Source: Gammaproteobacteria bacterium
GTDB taxonomy: Bacteria; Pseudomonadota; Gammaproteobacteria; Thiohalobacterales; Thiohalobacteraceae
Length of the DNA stretch: 7,643 nt
Direction: 5' to 3'
Assembly (NCBI GenBank): GCA_016214925.1
Contig: JACRMO010000304.1
Coordinates: forward strand, 1-7,643
In this document: positions 1 through 5,857 of the stretch, one piece after another
Layout of the letters: each line of letters opens with the position of its first letter
Position numbering within the stretch: the stretch's first letter is position 1
The notes under the pieces: model-generated
The model's database searches: none
What the model was told of the DNA's origin: nothing
The model's input: the letters and a program-made list of their open reading frames with translations, nothing else
Program-made: the position numbers and the translations under genes

Positions 1-182
1 ATTTGCCCAGCTATACGCGCCTGGATCTGCGCCTGGGGTGGCACCCGCGCCAAAGCCTGGAAACCAGCCTCTGGCTGACCAACCTGCTGGACGATATTCA
101 CCCCGAGCAGATCGAAGCCTTGAAGATCAATACCGGTGTGCGCCGGGGACTGCTGCTGACGATCACACTCCGCTACGAGTAA
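1..182 (+). CDS. TonB-dependent outer-membrane receptor, C-terminal fragment
   Basis: Only the last 59 codons are present (frame begins at base 3, stop TAA at 180-182), so the gene enters from the left edge. The fragment contains the pattern LPSYTRLDLRLGWHP, then LWLTNLLDDIHPE, then a final strand NTGVRRGLLLTITLRYE. In TonB-dependent receptors a 'Y-T-R-L-D-x-R-x-G-W' strand, an 'N-L-L-D-D-x-H-x-E' turn and a closing aromatic-rich beta-strand are typical of the end of the 22-strand barrel. Such receptors import siderophores, cobalamin or other large ligands across the outer membrane, but the substrate cannot be told from this tail. One oddity is that the last residue is Glu after Tyr, rather than the usual terminal aromatic. 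The gene converges on pmbA with only 2 bp between stop codons, so no terminator fits in between. Confidence 0.75.
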   Translation, partial: LPSYTRLDLRLGWHPRQSLETSLWLTNLLDDIHPEQIEALKINTGVRRGLLLTITLRYE

Positions 183-184
183 TT

Positions 185-1543
185 TCACTCACCGGCCACC
201 GTCATGCGTTCGATCAGCACCGAACCGTTGCGGATATTGCCGCGCCGTTCGATGTCGTTACCGATGGCGGCGATGGCCATGAACATGTCCTTGAGGTTAC
301 CGGCGACGGTGATCTCCTCGACGGGATATTGGATCGCGCCGTTCTCGACCCAGAAGCCGGACGCGCCGCGCGAGTAGTCACCGGTCACCATGTTCACGCC
401 CTGCCCCATGAGTTCCGTCACCAACAACCCGGTGCCCAGCTCGCGCAACAGACCGTCGAAATCGAGCGAGCCGGCATCGACGCTGAGGTTATGCACGCCG
501 CCGGCGTTGCCGGTGGTCTGCATGCCGAGCTTGCGCGCGGAGTAACTGTCCAGCACATAGCCCTGCAACACACCGTCCGTGACCAGATCGCGGTCGCGCG
601 TCGCCACGCCTTCGCTGTCGAAGGGCGCGCTGCCGAGCGCACCGCGCAGATGCGGTTGTTCGTGAATGTGCACGAAGTCGGGGAAGACCTGTTTACCGAG
701 ATGATCGAGCAGAAAGCTGGATTTGCGATACAAACTGCCGCCGCGGATCGCGCCGATAAAACTGCGGAACAAGCCGGTGGCGATCTCTGCCGCGAACAAC
801 ACCGGCACCTGGCGGGTACCGAGCTTGCGGCCGTTCAGACGACGCACAGTACGTTCCGCCGCGATACGACCGACCTGCTCGGCGGCGTCCATCTCTTCAT
901 GCCGCCGCGCCACCGTATACCAGTAGTCGCGCTGCATATGTTCGTCCTGTCCGGCGATCACCGAACAACTGAGACTGTGGCGCGAACTCGGATAACCGCC
1001 GGTGAAACCGTGGCTGTTGCCATACACGCGCAAGCCCTGATGACTGGACAGCGTGGCACCTTCGGAGTTGCTGATACGCGCATCGGCGGTGCGTGCCGCC
1101 GCCTCGCAGCGCTGCGCGATTTCGATGGCGCGCGTGGCGTCGATATCCCAGGGATGACACAGATCGAGATCGGGGATGTCCCGCGCCATCAACTCCGCGT
1201 CAGCGAGACCCGCGCAACTGTCCTCGCTGGTGTAGCGCGCGATATCGCAGGCCGCGCGCACGGTTTCGCGCACCGCGTGCGGCGTGAAGTCGGAGGTGCT
1301 CGCCGAGCCTTTGCGCTGACCGAAATACACCGTCACGCCGACGCCGCGGTCGCGGTGATATTCCAGCGTCTCGACCTCACCCAAGCGCACGGTGACGGAC
1401 AACCCGGCCTCCAGACTCACGCCGGCCTCGCTGGCGCTCGCACCCAGGCGCTTGGCCTCGTCCAGCACCTGCTGCACCAGCGTTTCCAGTTCCGCCGGTG
1501 GCGGCAGATCCGCCCCGCGTGCTTCGACTACTTGGCTTGTCAT
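185..1543 (-). CDS. pmbA: PmbA/TldE, subunit of the TldD/TldE metalloprotease
   Basis: This 452-residue protein (E. coli PmbA has 450) aligns by eye with PmbA/TldE along its length. Recognisable blocks are GVGVTVYFGQRKGSAS (about 67-82), IARYTSEDSCAGLAD (about 101-115), YGNSHGFTGGYPSSRHSLSCSVIA (about 174-197), ATGLFRSFIGAIRGGSLYRKSSFLLD (about 255-280), PFDSEGV (about 307-313), and ELMGQGVNMVTGDYSRGASGFWVENG (about 377-402). It has no HExxxH motif, as expected, because TldE is the non-catalytic partner. The TldD/TldE heterodimer is a cytoplasmic protease that matures some peptides (microcin B17) and degrades unfolded short peptides and the CcdA antitoxin in E. coli. I chose the ATG at 1543 over the in-frame TTG at 1549, because AGCGAGG lies about 6 nt upstream of that ATG. 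Its partner gene tldD lies on the same strand beyond yjgA. Confidence 0.95.
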   Translation of the reverse strand: MTSQVVEARGADLPPPAELETLVQQVLDEAKRLGASASEAGVSLEAGLSVTVRLGEVETLEYHRDRGVGVTVYFGQRKGSASTSDFTPHAVRETVRAACDIARYTSEDSCAGLADAELMARDIPDLDLCHPWDIDATRAIEIAQRCEAAARTADARISNSEGATLSSHQGLRVYGNSHGFTGGYPSSRHSLSCSVIAGQDEHMQRDYWYTVARRHEEMDAAEQVGRIAAERTVRRLNGRKLGTRQVPVLFAAEIATGLFRSFIGAIRGGSLYRKSSFLLDHLGKQVFPDFVHIHEQPHLRGALGSAPFDSEGVATRDRDLVTDGVLQGYVLDSYSARKLGMQTTGNAGGVHNLSVDAGSLDFDGLLRELGTGLLVTELMGQGVNMVTGDYSRGASGFWVENGAIQYPVEEITVAGNLKDMFMAIAAIGNDIERRGNIRNGSVLIERMTVAGE

Positions 1544-1549
1544 CAACAA

Positions 1550-1556
1550 CCTCGCT
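1550..1556 (-). promoter_or_regulatory. Ribosome binding site of pmbA
   Basis: On the minus strand the bases AGCGAGG end 6 nt before the ATG at 1543. This is a good Shine-Dalgarno match at normal spacing. It decides the start in favour of this ATG; the two TTG codons just upstream would sit too close to it. Confidence 0.7.
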
Positions 1557-1584
1557 TACAACTGAAATTCATTCGTGCTTAAAT
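1555..1584 (+). promoter_or_regulatory. Possible yjgA promoter
   Basis: CTTACA (1555-1560) and TTAAAT (1579-1584) each match the sigma-70 consensus hexamers at four of six positions, with 18-bp spacing. Transcription would then start at about 1591-1592, on or next to the yjgA ATG. The assignment is weak and was made by eye. The whole divergent intergenic space with pmbA is only 48 bp, so a yjgA promoter must lie here or inside pmbA. Confidence 0.3.
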
Positions 1585-1591
1585 CCGTCTC

Positions 1592-2107
1592 ATGAATCAA
1601 GACGACTTCGACATCGACGACGACCGCCCCAGCCGCTCGCAGCTCAAACGCGAGGCCGAGGCCTTGCAGGATCTCGGCCTCGCGCTGGTGGAATTGCCCC
1701 AGGCCAAGCTCGACCGCATCGAACTACCGGACAAGCTGCGCGAGGCCATCGATCTCGCTCGCCGCATCACCGCGCACGGCGGCAAACGTCGGCAGTTGCA
1801 ATACATCGGCAAACTCATGCGCGATTTCGACGCCGAACCGGTGCGCGTGCAACTGGAGGCCTTTCAACAGGCCGACCGCCGCGCGGCACAACGCTTCCAA
1901 CAACTCGAAGTCCTGCGCGATACCTTGCTCGCCGAGGGCGACAGTGCGTTGGGCGAACTTCTCGAACGTTATCCCCACGCCGACCGTCAACACCTGCGCC
2001 AACTCATCCGCCAAGCGCAGCAGGAACGCGATAAAAACAAACCACCGGCGGCCGCGCGCGTTCTGTTCAAGTATCTGCGCGAGTTGGATGAAAGCAGCGC
2101 CGAATAA
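1592..2107 (+). CDS. darP: YjgA/DarP, 50S ribosome maturation factor (DUF615)
   Basis: The 171-residue protein matches YjgA of E. coli (183 residues). It has an acidic N-terminus (DDFDIDDD), then SRSQLKREAEALQDLG (about 14-29), LDRIELPDKLREAIDLARRI (about 40-59), GKRRQLQYIGKLMRD (about 64-78), YPHADRQHLRQLIRQAQ (about 127-143) and a C-terminal NKPPAAARVLFKYLREL (about 149-165). It is predicted all-helical with no signal peptide. The family binds late 50S precursors and helps peptidyl-transferase centre maturation; the E. coli protein was renamed DarP. It is divergent from pmbA, a pairing I associate with Gammaproteobacteria. No Shine-Dalgarno sequence is visible upstream of the ATG, which is the first possible start after the pmbA promoter space. 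The assignment of family is firm. Confidence 0.95.
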   Translation: MNQDDFDIDDDRPSRSQLKREAEALQDLGLALVELPQAKLDRIELPDKLREAIDLARRITAHGGKRRQLQYIGKLMRDFDAEPVRVQLEAFQQADRRAAQRFQQLEVLRDTLLAEGDSALGELLERYPHADRQHLRQLIRQAQQERDKNKPPAAARVLFKYLRELDESSAE

Positions 2108-2119
2108 CCTTTCTCTTAC

Positions 2120-2205
2120 CGTCATTGCGAGGAGCGAAGCGACGCGGCAATCTCTAAACGACAATGCCACAGTTGTGAGATTGCCGCGCTGCGCTCGCAA
2201 TGACG
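2120..2205. repeat. Large imperfect palindrome (REP/MITE-like)
   Basis: The two arms are 2120-2154 and 2177-2205. The outer 12 bp (CGTCATTGCGAG at 2120-2131 against 2194-2205) and the inner 12 bp (CGCGGCAATCTC at 2143-2154 against 2177-2188) pair perfectly. They are separated by an asymmetric internal loop of 11 nt (2132-2142) against 5 nt (2189-2193). The apical loop is 22 nt. The 'GTCATTGCGAG...GAAGCGA...GCAATCTC' arm resembles a dispersed palindromic repeat that I recall from many unrelated bacterial genomes. It fills nearly all of the gap between the convergent genes yjgA and tldD, where as RNA it would form a strong hairpin from either strand. It could serve as a bidirectional terminator or 3'-end stabiliser, though no T-tract follows. 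Confidence 0.8.
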
Positions 2206-2213
2206 ACTAACAA

Positions 2214-3662
2214 TTAACCCGCGCTCGTCCCACCCACCGTCAACCCATCCACCCGCAACGTCGGTTGCCCAACGCCGACCGGCACGCTCTGGCCTTCCTT
2301 GCCGCAGGTACCGACACCCTGATCGAGTTTCAGATCGCTGCCGACCATCGACACGCGCGTGAGCACATCGGGACCGTTGCCGACCAAGGTCGCGCCTTTC
2401 ACCGGGCGCGTGACCTTGCCGTTCTCGATCAGATAGGCCTCGCTCGCGGAGAACACGAATTTGCCGGAGGTGATGTCCACCTGGCCGCCGCCGAAGTTCA
2501 CGGCGTACAAACCTTTGTCCACGGAACGGATGATGTCTTCGGGATCGGACTCGCCGGCGAGCATGTAGGTGTTGGTCATGCGCGGCATGGGCAGATGCGC
2601 ATAGGATTCGCGGCGGCCATTGCCGGTCGACGCCACGCCCATCAGGCCGGCGTTCATCTTGGCCTGCATAGAACCTTTGAGCACACCCTTCTCGATAAGT
2701 GTGGTGCACTGCGTCGGTGTGCCTTCGTCGTCGATGTTCAACGAACCGCGCCGCCCGGCAAGCGTACCGTCGTCGACCACGGTGCAGAGTTCCGAGGCAA
2801 CCTTCTGGCCGACGCGACCGGCGAACGCCGAGGTGCCTTTACGGTTGAAATCGCCTTCGAGACCGTGACCGATCGCGTCGTGCAGCAGCACGCCGGGCCA
2901 GCCGGGGCCGAACACCGCGGTCACGTTGCCGACCGGTGCGTCGACCGCGTAGAGATTCACCAGCGCTTGGCGCACCGCTTCGCGCGCGTGGTCGAAGGCG
3001 CGTTCGCCTTCGAGGAACATTTCATAACCGCAGCGCCCGCCACCGCCACAACTACCCTGCTCGCGGCGGCCATTGTCTTCGACGATGACCGAGACATTGA
3101 GCCGCACCAGCGGCCGCACATCGGCGGCGAGCGTGCCGTCGCTGGCCGCGACCAGCACGACCTCATGCACGCCGGCGAGACTGACCATCACCTGCTGCAC
3201 GCGCGGGTCGAGGCGCCGTGCCTCGGCATCGATACGCTTGAGCAGATCGACCTTGGCATCGGCGGAAAGGGAATCCAGCGGATCGACCGGTCGGTACAGC
3301 CCCGCGTCGCCGGTCGGCCGCCACGCCTTGAGCGTGGCCTTGCTGCCGCTGCGGGCGATGGCGCGCGCCGCGTGGGCGGCCTGCATCAGGGCGGGCATGA
3401 CGATCTCGTCCGAATAGGCAAAGCCGGTCTTGTCGCCACTGACAGCACGCACGCCGGCGCCCTGTTCGATGCTGTGGCTGCCTTCCTTGACGATGCCGTC
3501 TTCCAGCGCCCACGACTCGAAGCGGGTGGACTGGAAATACAGATCGCCGCTGTCGATAGCATGGCCCAGCAGGCGGTCGAGCACATTCGTGAGATCGTTG
3601 TCGCCGATTCCGGCGGGGGCGAGCAGACGCTCGCGGGCAAATTCAAGACTGGAAGCGGTCAT
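2214..3662 (-). CDS. tldD: TldD, catalytic subunit of the TldD/TldE metalloprotease
   Basis: From the ATG at 3662 the protein has 482 residues (E. coli TldD 481) and aligns throughout. Blocks include SGDLYFQSTRFESWALEDGI (38-57), the region ATLxADVRPLVRLNVSV (about 176-192), the glycine-rich loop GSCGGGGRCGYEMF (203-216), the metal site HDAIGHGLEGDFNRKGTSAF (261-280), VDDGT (296-300), GNGRRESYAHLPMPRMTNTYML (347-368), NFGGGQVDITSGKFVFS (389-405) and GTCGKEGQSVPVGVGQPTLRVD (451-472). In E. coli the zinc site is His262-Glu263-x3-His266 plus Cys454. Here it reads His261-Asp262-x3-His265 plus Cys453, so the catalytic Glu is replaced by Asp (codon GAC). Two cysteines flank the glycine loop where E. 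coli has Ser and Phe. The open frame continues upstream of 3662, but that extra N-terminus has no counterpart in the family. No clear Shine-Dalgarno sequence is visible. Confidence 0.95.
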   Translation of the reverse strand: MTASSLEFARERLLAPAGIGDNDLTNVLDRLLGHAIDSGDLYFQSTRFESWALEDGIVKEGSHSIEQGAGVRAVSGDKTGFAYSDEIVMPALMQAAHAARAIARSGSKATLKAWRPTGDAGLYRPVDPLDSLSADAKVDLLKRIDAEARRLDPRVQQVMVSLAGVHEVVLVAASDGTLAADVRPLVRLNVSVIVEDNGRREQGSCGGGGRCGYEMFLEGERAFDHAREAVRQALVNLYAVDAPVGNVTAVFGPGWPGVLLHDAIGHGLEGDFNRKGTSAFAGRVGQKVASELCTVVDDGTLAGRRGSLNIDDEGTPTQCTTLIEKGVLKGSMQAKMNAGLMGVASTGNGRRESYAHLPMPRMTNTYMLAGESDPEDIIRSVDKGLYAVNFGGGQVDITSGKFVFSASEAYLIENGKVTRPVKGATLVGNGPDVLTRVSMVGSDLKLDQGVGTCGKEGQSVPVGVGQPTLRVDGLTVGGTSAG

Positions 3663-3686
3663 GCGTTGATAGTCGTCCGGCAAAGG

Positions 3687-3720
3687 GAGTCCACGGTACG
3701 CGAACCGGGCCGGTGGACTC
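3687..3720. repeat. 8-bp perfect inverted repeat in the tldD leader
   Basis: GAGTCCAC at 3687-3694 is matched by GTGGACTC at 3713-3720, with an 18-nt spacer. It lies about 25-58 nt upstream of the tldD ATG, inside the probable 5' untranslated region. It could form an RNA hairpin or be an operator for a dimeric regulator. Chance occurrence cannot be excluded. Confidence 0.45.
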
Positions 3721-3732
3721 AACCCCTCATTG

Positions 3733-3738
3733 AATATA
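3733..3738 (-). promoter_or_regulatory. Candidate -10 element for tldD
   Basis: The minus strand reads TATATT here, five of six against TATAAT, in a locally AT-rich patch that stands out from the GC-rich surroundings. It would give a leader of roughly 64 nt. No convincing -35 hexamer is seen at 16-18 bp, so the call is tentative. Confidence 0.3.
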
Positions 3739-3773
3739 TCTAATCGATCGGCACGGTGGAGGGACAGCCGTTG

Positions 3774-3820
3774 GCCGCGAACCGCCGTGGCAAGCCTGTT
3801 CGCGGCGGAGCCCGCTCCTA
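3774..3820 (-). repeat. REP-like palindromic element
   Basis: On the minus strand the element begins TAGGAGCGGGCTCCGCCGCG, the type of sequence found in REP elements of Pseudomonas and Xanthomonas. It also contains a 9-bp perfect inverted repeat, GCCGCGAAC (3774-3782) against GTTCGCGGC (3798-3806), with a 15-nt spacer. Only one copy is present in the window. It is extragenic, upstream of both flanking divergent genes. Confidence 0.55.
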
Positions 3821-4028
3821 TGGGCAGCCAGGTAAACACCTGACGACGGGGCTGCAGACCGGAGGGAAACCAGGAATCCGCCCGGATGCCGCGACAGTCG
3901 ACCGGGGCGGCCCTGGATTTGTGACCCAATTCGCATTTTTTTCACCGATGGCTGCGGCTTCCCGGCCCGCCAGTCGCTACCATTGTCACAGCCGTTTTCC
4001 CTCTTCATTTCAACCTAAGGATTCATGC

Positions 4029-4367
4029 ATGAAAACCCTATCCGCCGGAATCATCTGTCTGGGCCTGTTGTTGGGTGGTGCTACCGCCAGCGCGGTGGAC
4101 ACCGATGCCGTCATCGGCGGCGCACTCGGTGGCGGCGTGGGCGCCGCGGTCGGCTCCGAACTCGGTGGCCGCAACGGTGCGATTGCCGGCAGTGCGGTCG
4201 GCGCCGCCCTGGGTACCGCCATCGCCACCGATGGCCAGGACAACCAGGATCACGAGCACGGCACCCGCGTGGAATACGAAGACGACGACCACGATCACCG
4301 CGGCCCGCCGGCGCACGCCTACTACCCGCCGCCGGGTCATGTGAAACACGGGAAGTGGAAGGACTGA
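4029..4367 (+). CDS. Exported glycine-zipper small protein
   Basis: This 112-residue protein starts at the ATG at 4029, preceded by TAAGG 8 nt upstream; the ATG at 4025 is in another frame. Residues 1-22 form a Sec signal peptide (MKTL, then hydrophobic IICLGLLLGG, likely cut after ATASA). No lipobox cysteine is present. Residues about 28-66 are a glycine zipper with repeated GxxxG/AxxxG spacing (IGGALGGGVGAAVGSELGG, then NGAIAGSAVGAALGTAIA), similar to the YMGG or 17-kDa-antigen type two-helix domains found in periplasmic and outer-membrane proteins. The tail (about 67-112) is rich in Asp, Glu and His (DQDHEH-like, EDDDHDH) followed by Pro/Tyr and His/Lys, suggesting possible metal or envelope-polymer binding. 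It is monocistronic, divergent from tldD and ends before a strong terminator. Its function is unknown. Confidence 0.85.
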   Translation: MKTLSAGIICLGLLLGGATASAVDTDAVIGGALGGGVGAAVGSELGGRNGAIAGSAVGAALGTAIATDGQDNQDHEHGTRVEYEDDDHDHRGPPAHAYYPPPGHVKHGKWKD

Positions 4368-4390
4368 ACGCCTGCGCTTCCTGGAATTAA

Positions 4391-4414
4391 GAAACCCCGC
4401 TTCGGCGGGGTTTC
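4391..4414. terminator. Bidirectional intrinsic terminator with UUCG loop
   Basis: A perfect 10-bp stem, GAAACCCCGC (4391-4400) against GCGGGGTTTC (4405-4414), is closed by the very stable TTCG tetraloop. TTGTTT follows on the + strand. On the - strand the stem's own terminal TTTC is followed by TTAATT. It therefore suits both the glycine-zipper gene (stop 24 bp before it) and the convergent ffh (stop 27 bp away on the other side). Confidence 0.92.
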
Positions 4415-4441
4415 TTGTTTGTGCGCGATCAACTCACAACA

Positions 4442-5797
4442 TCAGGGCATCGGAAACGGCATGCGCCCCTTGAGCCCGCGCAGCATCTTGGCCATGCCGC
4501 CCTTGGACATTTGTTTCATCATCTTCTGCATTTGCATGAACTGCTTGAGCAACCGATTGACATCCTGCACCTCAGTGCCGGAACCCAAGGCGATACGCCG
4601 GCGGCGTGAGCCTTTGATAACGTCCGGATGATTGCGTTCGCCCGGTGTCATGGAATTGATGATGGCGACCATGCGCACCAGTTCGCGGTCGTTGACCTGG
4701 CTGCGCACACCCTTGGGGATGTCGCCCATGCCGGGCAATTTATCCATCAGACCGGACAGGCCACCCATGCCCATCATCTGCTGCAATTGATCGCGGAAAT
4801 CTTCCAGATCGAAACGCTGGCCGGTTTTCAATTTACCGGCAAGCTTCTCGACCTTGGCGCGGTCGACCTTGCGTTCGGCCTCTTCGACCAGACTCAACAC
4901 ATCGCCCATGCCGAGCATGCGCGAGGCAACGCGATCCGGATGGAACGGCTCCAGCGCGGCGGTCTTCTCACCGACGCCGAGGAACTTGATGGGTTTGCCG
5001 ATGAGCGTGCGGATCGACAGCGCCGCGCCGCCGCGCGCATCGCCATCGGTCTTGGTGAGGATCACGCCGGTTAGTGGCAGCGCATCGTTGAAGGCCTTGG
5101 CGGTGTTGGCGGCGTCCTGGCCAGTCATACTGTCGACGACGAACAAGGTTTCGATGGGATTGAGCGCGGCGTGCACGCGCTTGATCTCATCCATCATCTC
5201 GTTGTCGATGTGCAAACGGCCGGCGGTGTCGATGATGACCACGTCGATGACGCGCTTGCGTGCCTGCTCGACGGCCTCGCGGGCAATGGTGACCGGGTCT
5301 TGATCGGGACTGCTGGGGAAGAACTCGGCGCCGACCTCGCGCGCGAGCGTCTGCAATTGATCGATAGCGGCTGGACGATAGATGTCGCAGCTTGCGACCA
5401 GCACGGATTTCTTCTGCCGCTCCTTCAGCCAGCGCGCCAGCTTGGCGGTGCTGGTGGTCTTGCCGGAGCCTTGCAGGCCGGCCATCAGAATCACCGCCGG
5501 CGGCTGCATGCGCAGATTCAGTTCATCGTTGGCCTCGCCCATGATGGCGACCAGCTCGTCGTGAACGATCTTCACCAGGACCTGGCCCGGCGTGAGGCTG
5601 GTCAACACGTCCTGGCCGACGGCGCGCGTGCGCACGCGCTCGATGAACTCGCGCACCACCGGCAGGGCGACATCCGCCTCCAGCAGCGCCATACGCACCT
5701 CGCGCAGGGTCTCCTGGATATTTTCCTCGGTCAGCCGCCCTTGGCCGCGCAGGCGCTTGGGGGTTTGGGTAAGGCGGTCGGTCAGATTTTCAAACAT
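4442..5797 (-). CDS. ffh: Ffh, signal recognition particle GTPase (SRP54)
   Basis: This 451-residue protein (E. coli Ffh 453) binds 4.5S RNA and the signal sequences of nascent inner-membrane proteins, and docks on FtsY. The helical N domain spans about 1-90, with the ALLEADV motif at about 37-43. The G domain follows: P-loop GLQGSGKTT (107-115), DIYRPAAIDQL insertion box (138-148), DTAGRL (190-195), TKTDGDARGG (248-257) and GVGEK (274-278). The methionine-rich M domain begins near 297. It includes the finger-loop stretch MMGMGGLSGLMDKLPGMGDI (341-360) and the RNA-binding block NSMTPGERNHPDVIKGSRRRRIALGSG (381-407), and ends with MQMQKMMKQM and MPFPMP. Everything expected is present. The ATG has no good Shine-Dalgarno sequence. 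The rpsP operon that follows ffh in some relatives is absent here. Confidence 0.98.
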   Translation of the reverse strand: MFENLTDRLTQTPKRLRGQGRLTEENIQETLREVRMALLEADVALPVVREFIERVRTRAVGQDVLTSLTPGQVLVKIVHDELVAIMGEANDELNLRMQPPAVILMAGLQGSGKTTSTAKLARWLKERQKKSVLVASCDIYRPAAIDQLQTLAREVGAEFFPSSPDQDPVTIAREAVEQARKRVIDVVIIDTAGRLHIDNEMMDEIKRVHAALNPIETLFVVDSMTGQDAANTAKAFNDALPLTGVILTKTDGDARGGAALSIRTLIGKPIKFLGVGEKTAALEPFHPDRVASRMLGMGDVLSLVEEAERKVDRAKVEKLAGKLKTGQRFDLEDFRDQLQQMMGMGGLSGLMDKLPGMGDIPKGVRSQVNDRELVRMVAIINSMTPGERNHPDVIKGSRRRRIALGSGTEVQDVNRLLKQFMQMQKMMKQMSKGGMAKMLRGLKGRMPFPMP

Positions 5798-5845
5798 CGT
5801 TGGGGGTCACCGCGACAGGTGCGAAGGAGCGTGATTGCGCGGCGG

Positions 5846-5851
5846 ATTATA
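5846..5851 (-). promoter_or_regulatory. Candidate -10 box of the ffh promoter
   Basis: The minus strand reads a perfect TATAAT here, in the 60-bp gap between the upstream hydrolase gene and ffh. It would give a leader of about 40 nt. The -35 region (about 5868-5875) is poor (ATGTGA or GATGTG). It consists of part of an 11-bp-phased direct repeat of TGTGAT, which may be a site for an activator or may be chance. Confidence 0.45.
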
Positions 5852-5857
5852 ACCGTA

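Larger units (their letters stand above)
3663..4028. other. Intergenic region between divergent tldD and the glycine-zipper gene
   Basis: This stretch of 366 bp contains no convincing gene. It holds the tldD leader with its inverted repeat and candidate -10, a REP-like element (3774-3820), a T7 run (3946-3952) and the upstream region of the glycine-zipper gene. For that gene a weak TACCAT (3978-3983) is the only -10-like hexamer I can see. Short open frames crossing the region give arginine-, proline- and serine-rich translations with no family resemblance. Confidence 0.6.

Noticed and set aside
1544..1549. TTG start for pmbA two codons upstream
   Set aside because: It is too close to the AGCGAGG ribosome binding site. 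The ATG at 1543 has proper spacing.
38..1582. 514-codon open frame on the + strand opposite pmbA
   Set aside because: It is a shadow of pmbA. The translation is His/Arg/Ala-rich without family resemblance, while the opposite strand encodes a full-length conserved protein with a good ribosome binding site.
2265..3743. 492-codon open frame on the + strand opposite tldD
   Set aside because: It is an antisense shadow produced by GC-biased third positions of tldD. No recognisable domain is present.
3663..3929. Long N-terminal extension of the tldD frame
   Set aside because: The extra 89 residues have no counterpart in TldD proteins and cross the REP-like element and candidate promoter. Starting at 3662 gives 482 residues, close to the E. 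coli length.
3727..4008. 93-codon minus-strand open frame in the tldD upstream region
   Set aside because: It runs through the REP-like element and has Arg/Pro/Ser-rich composition, with no ribosome binding site or family resemblance.
4029..4367. The Gly-rich small gene as a RiPP precursor processed by TldD/TldE, as for microcin B17
   Set aside because: The protein has a Sec signal peptide, only one cysteine (inside the signal peptide), and a GxxxG zipper rather than a Gly/Ser/Cys azole core. No cyclodehydratase or exporter gene is nearby.
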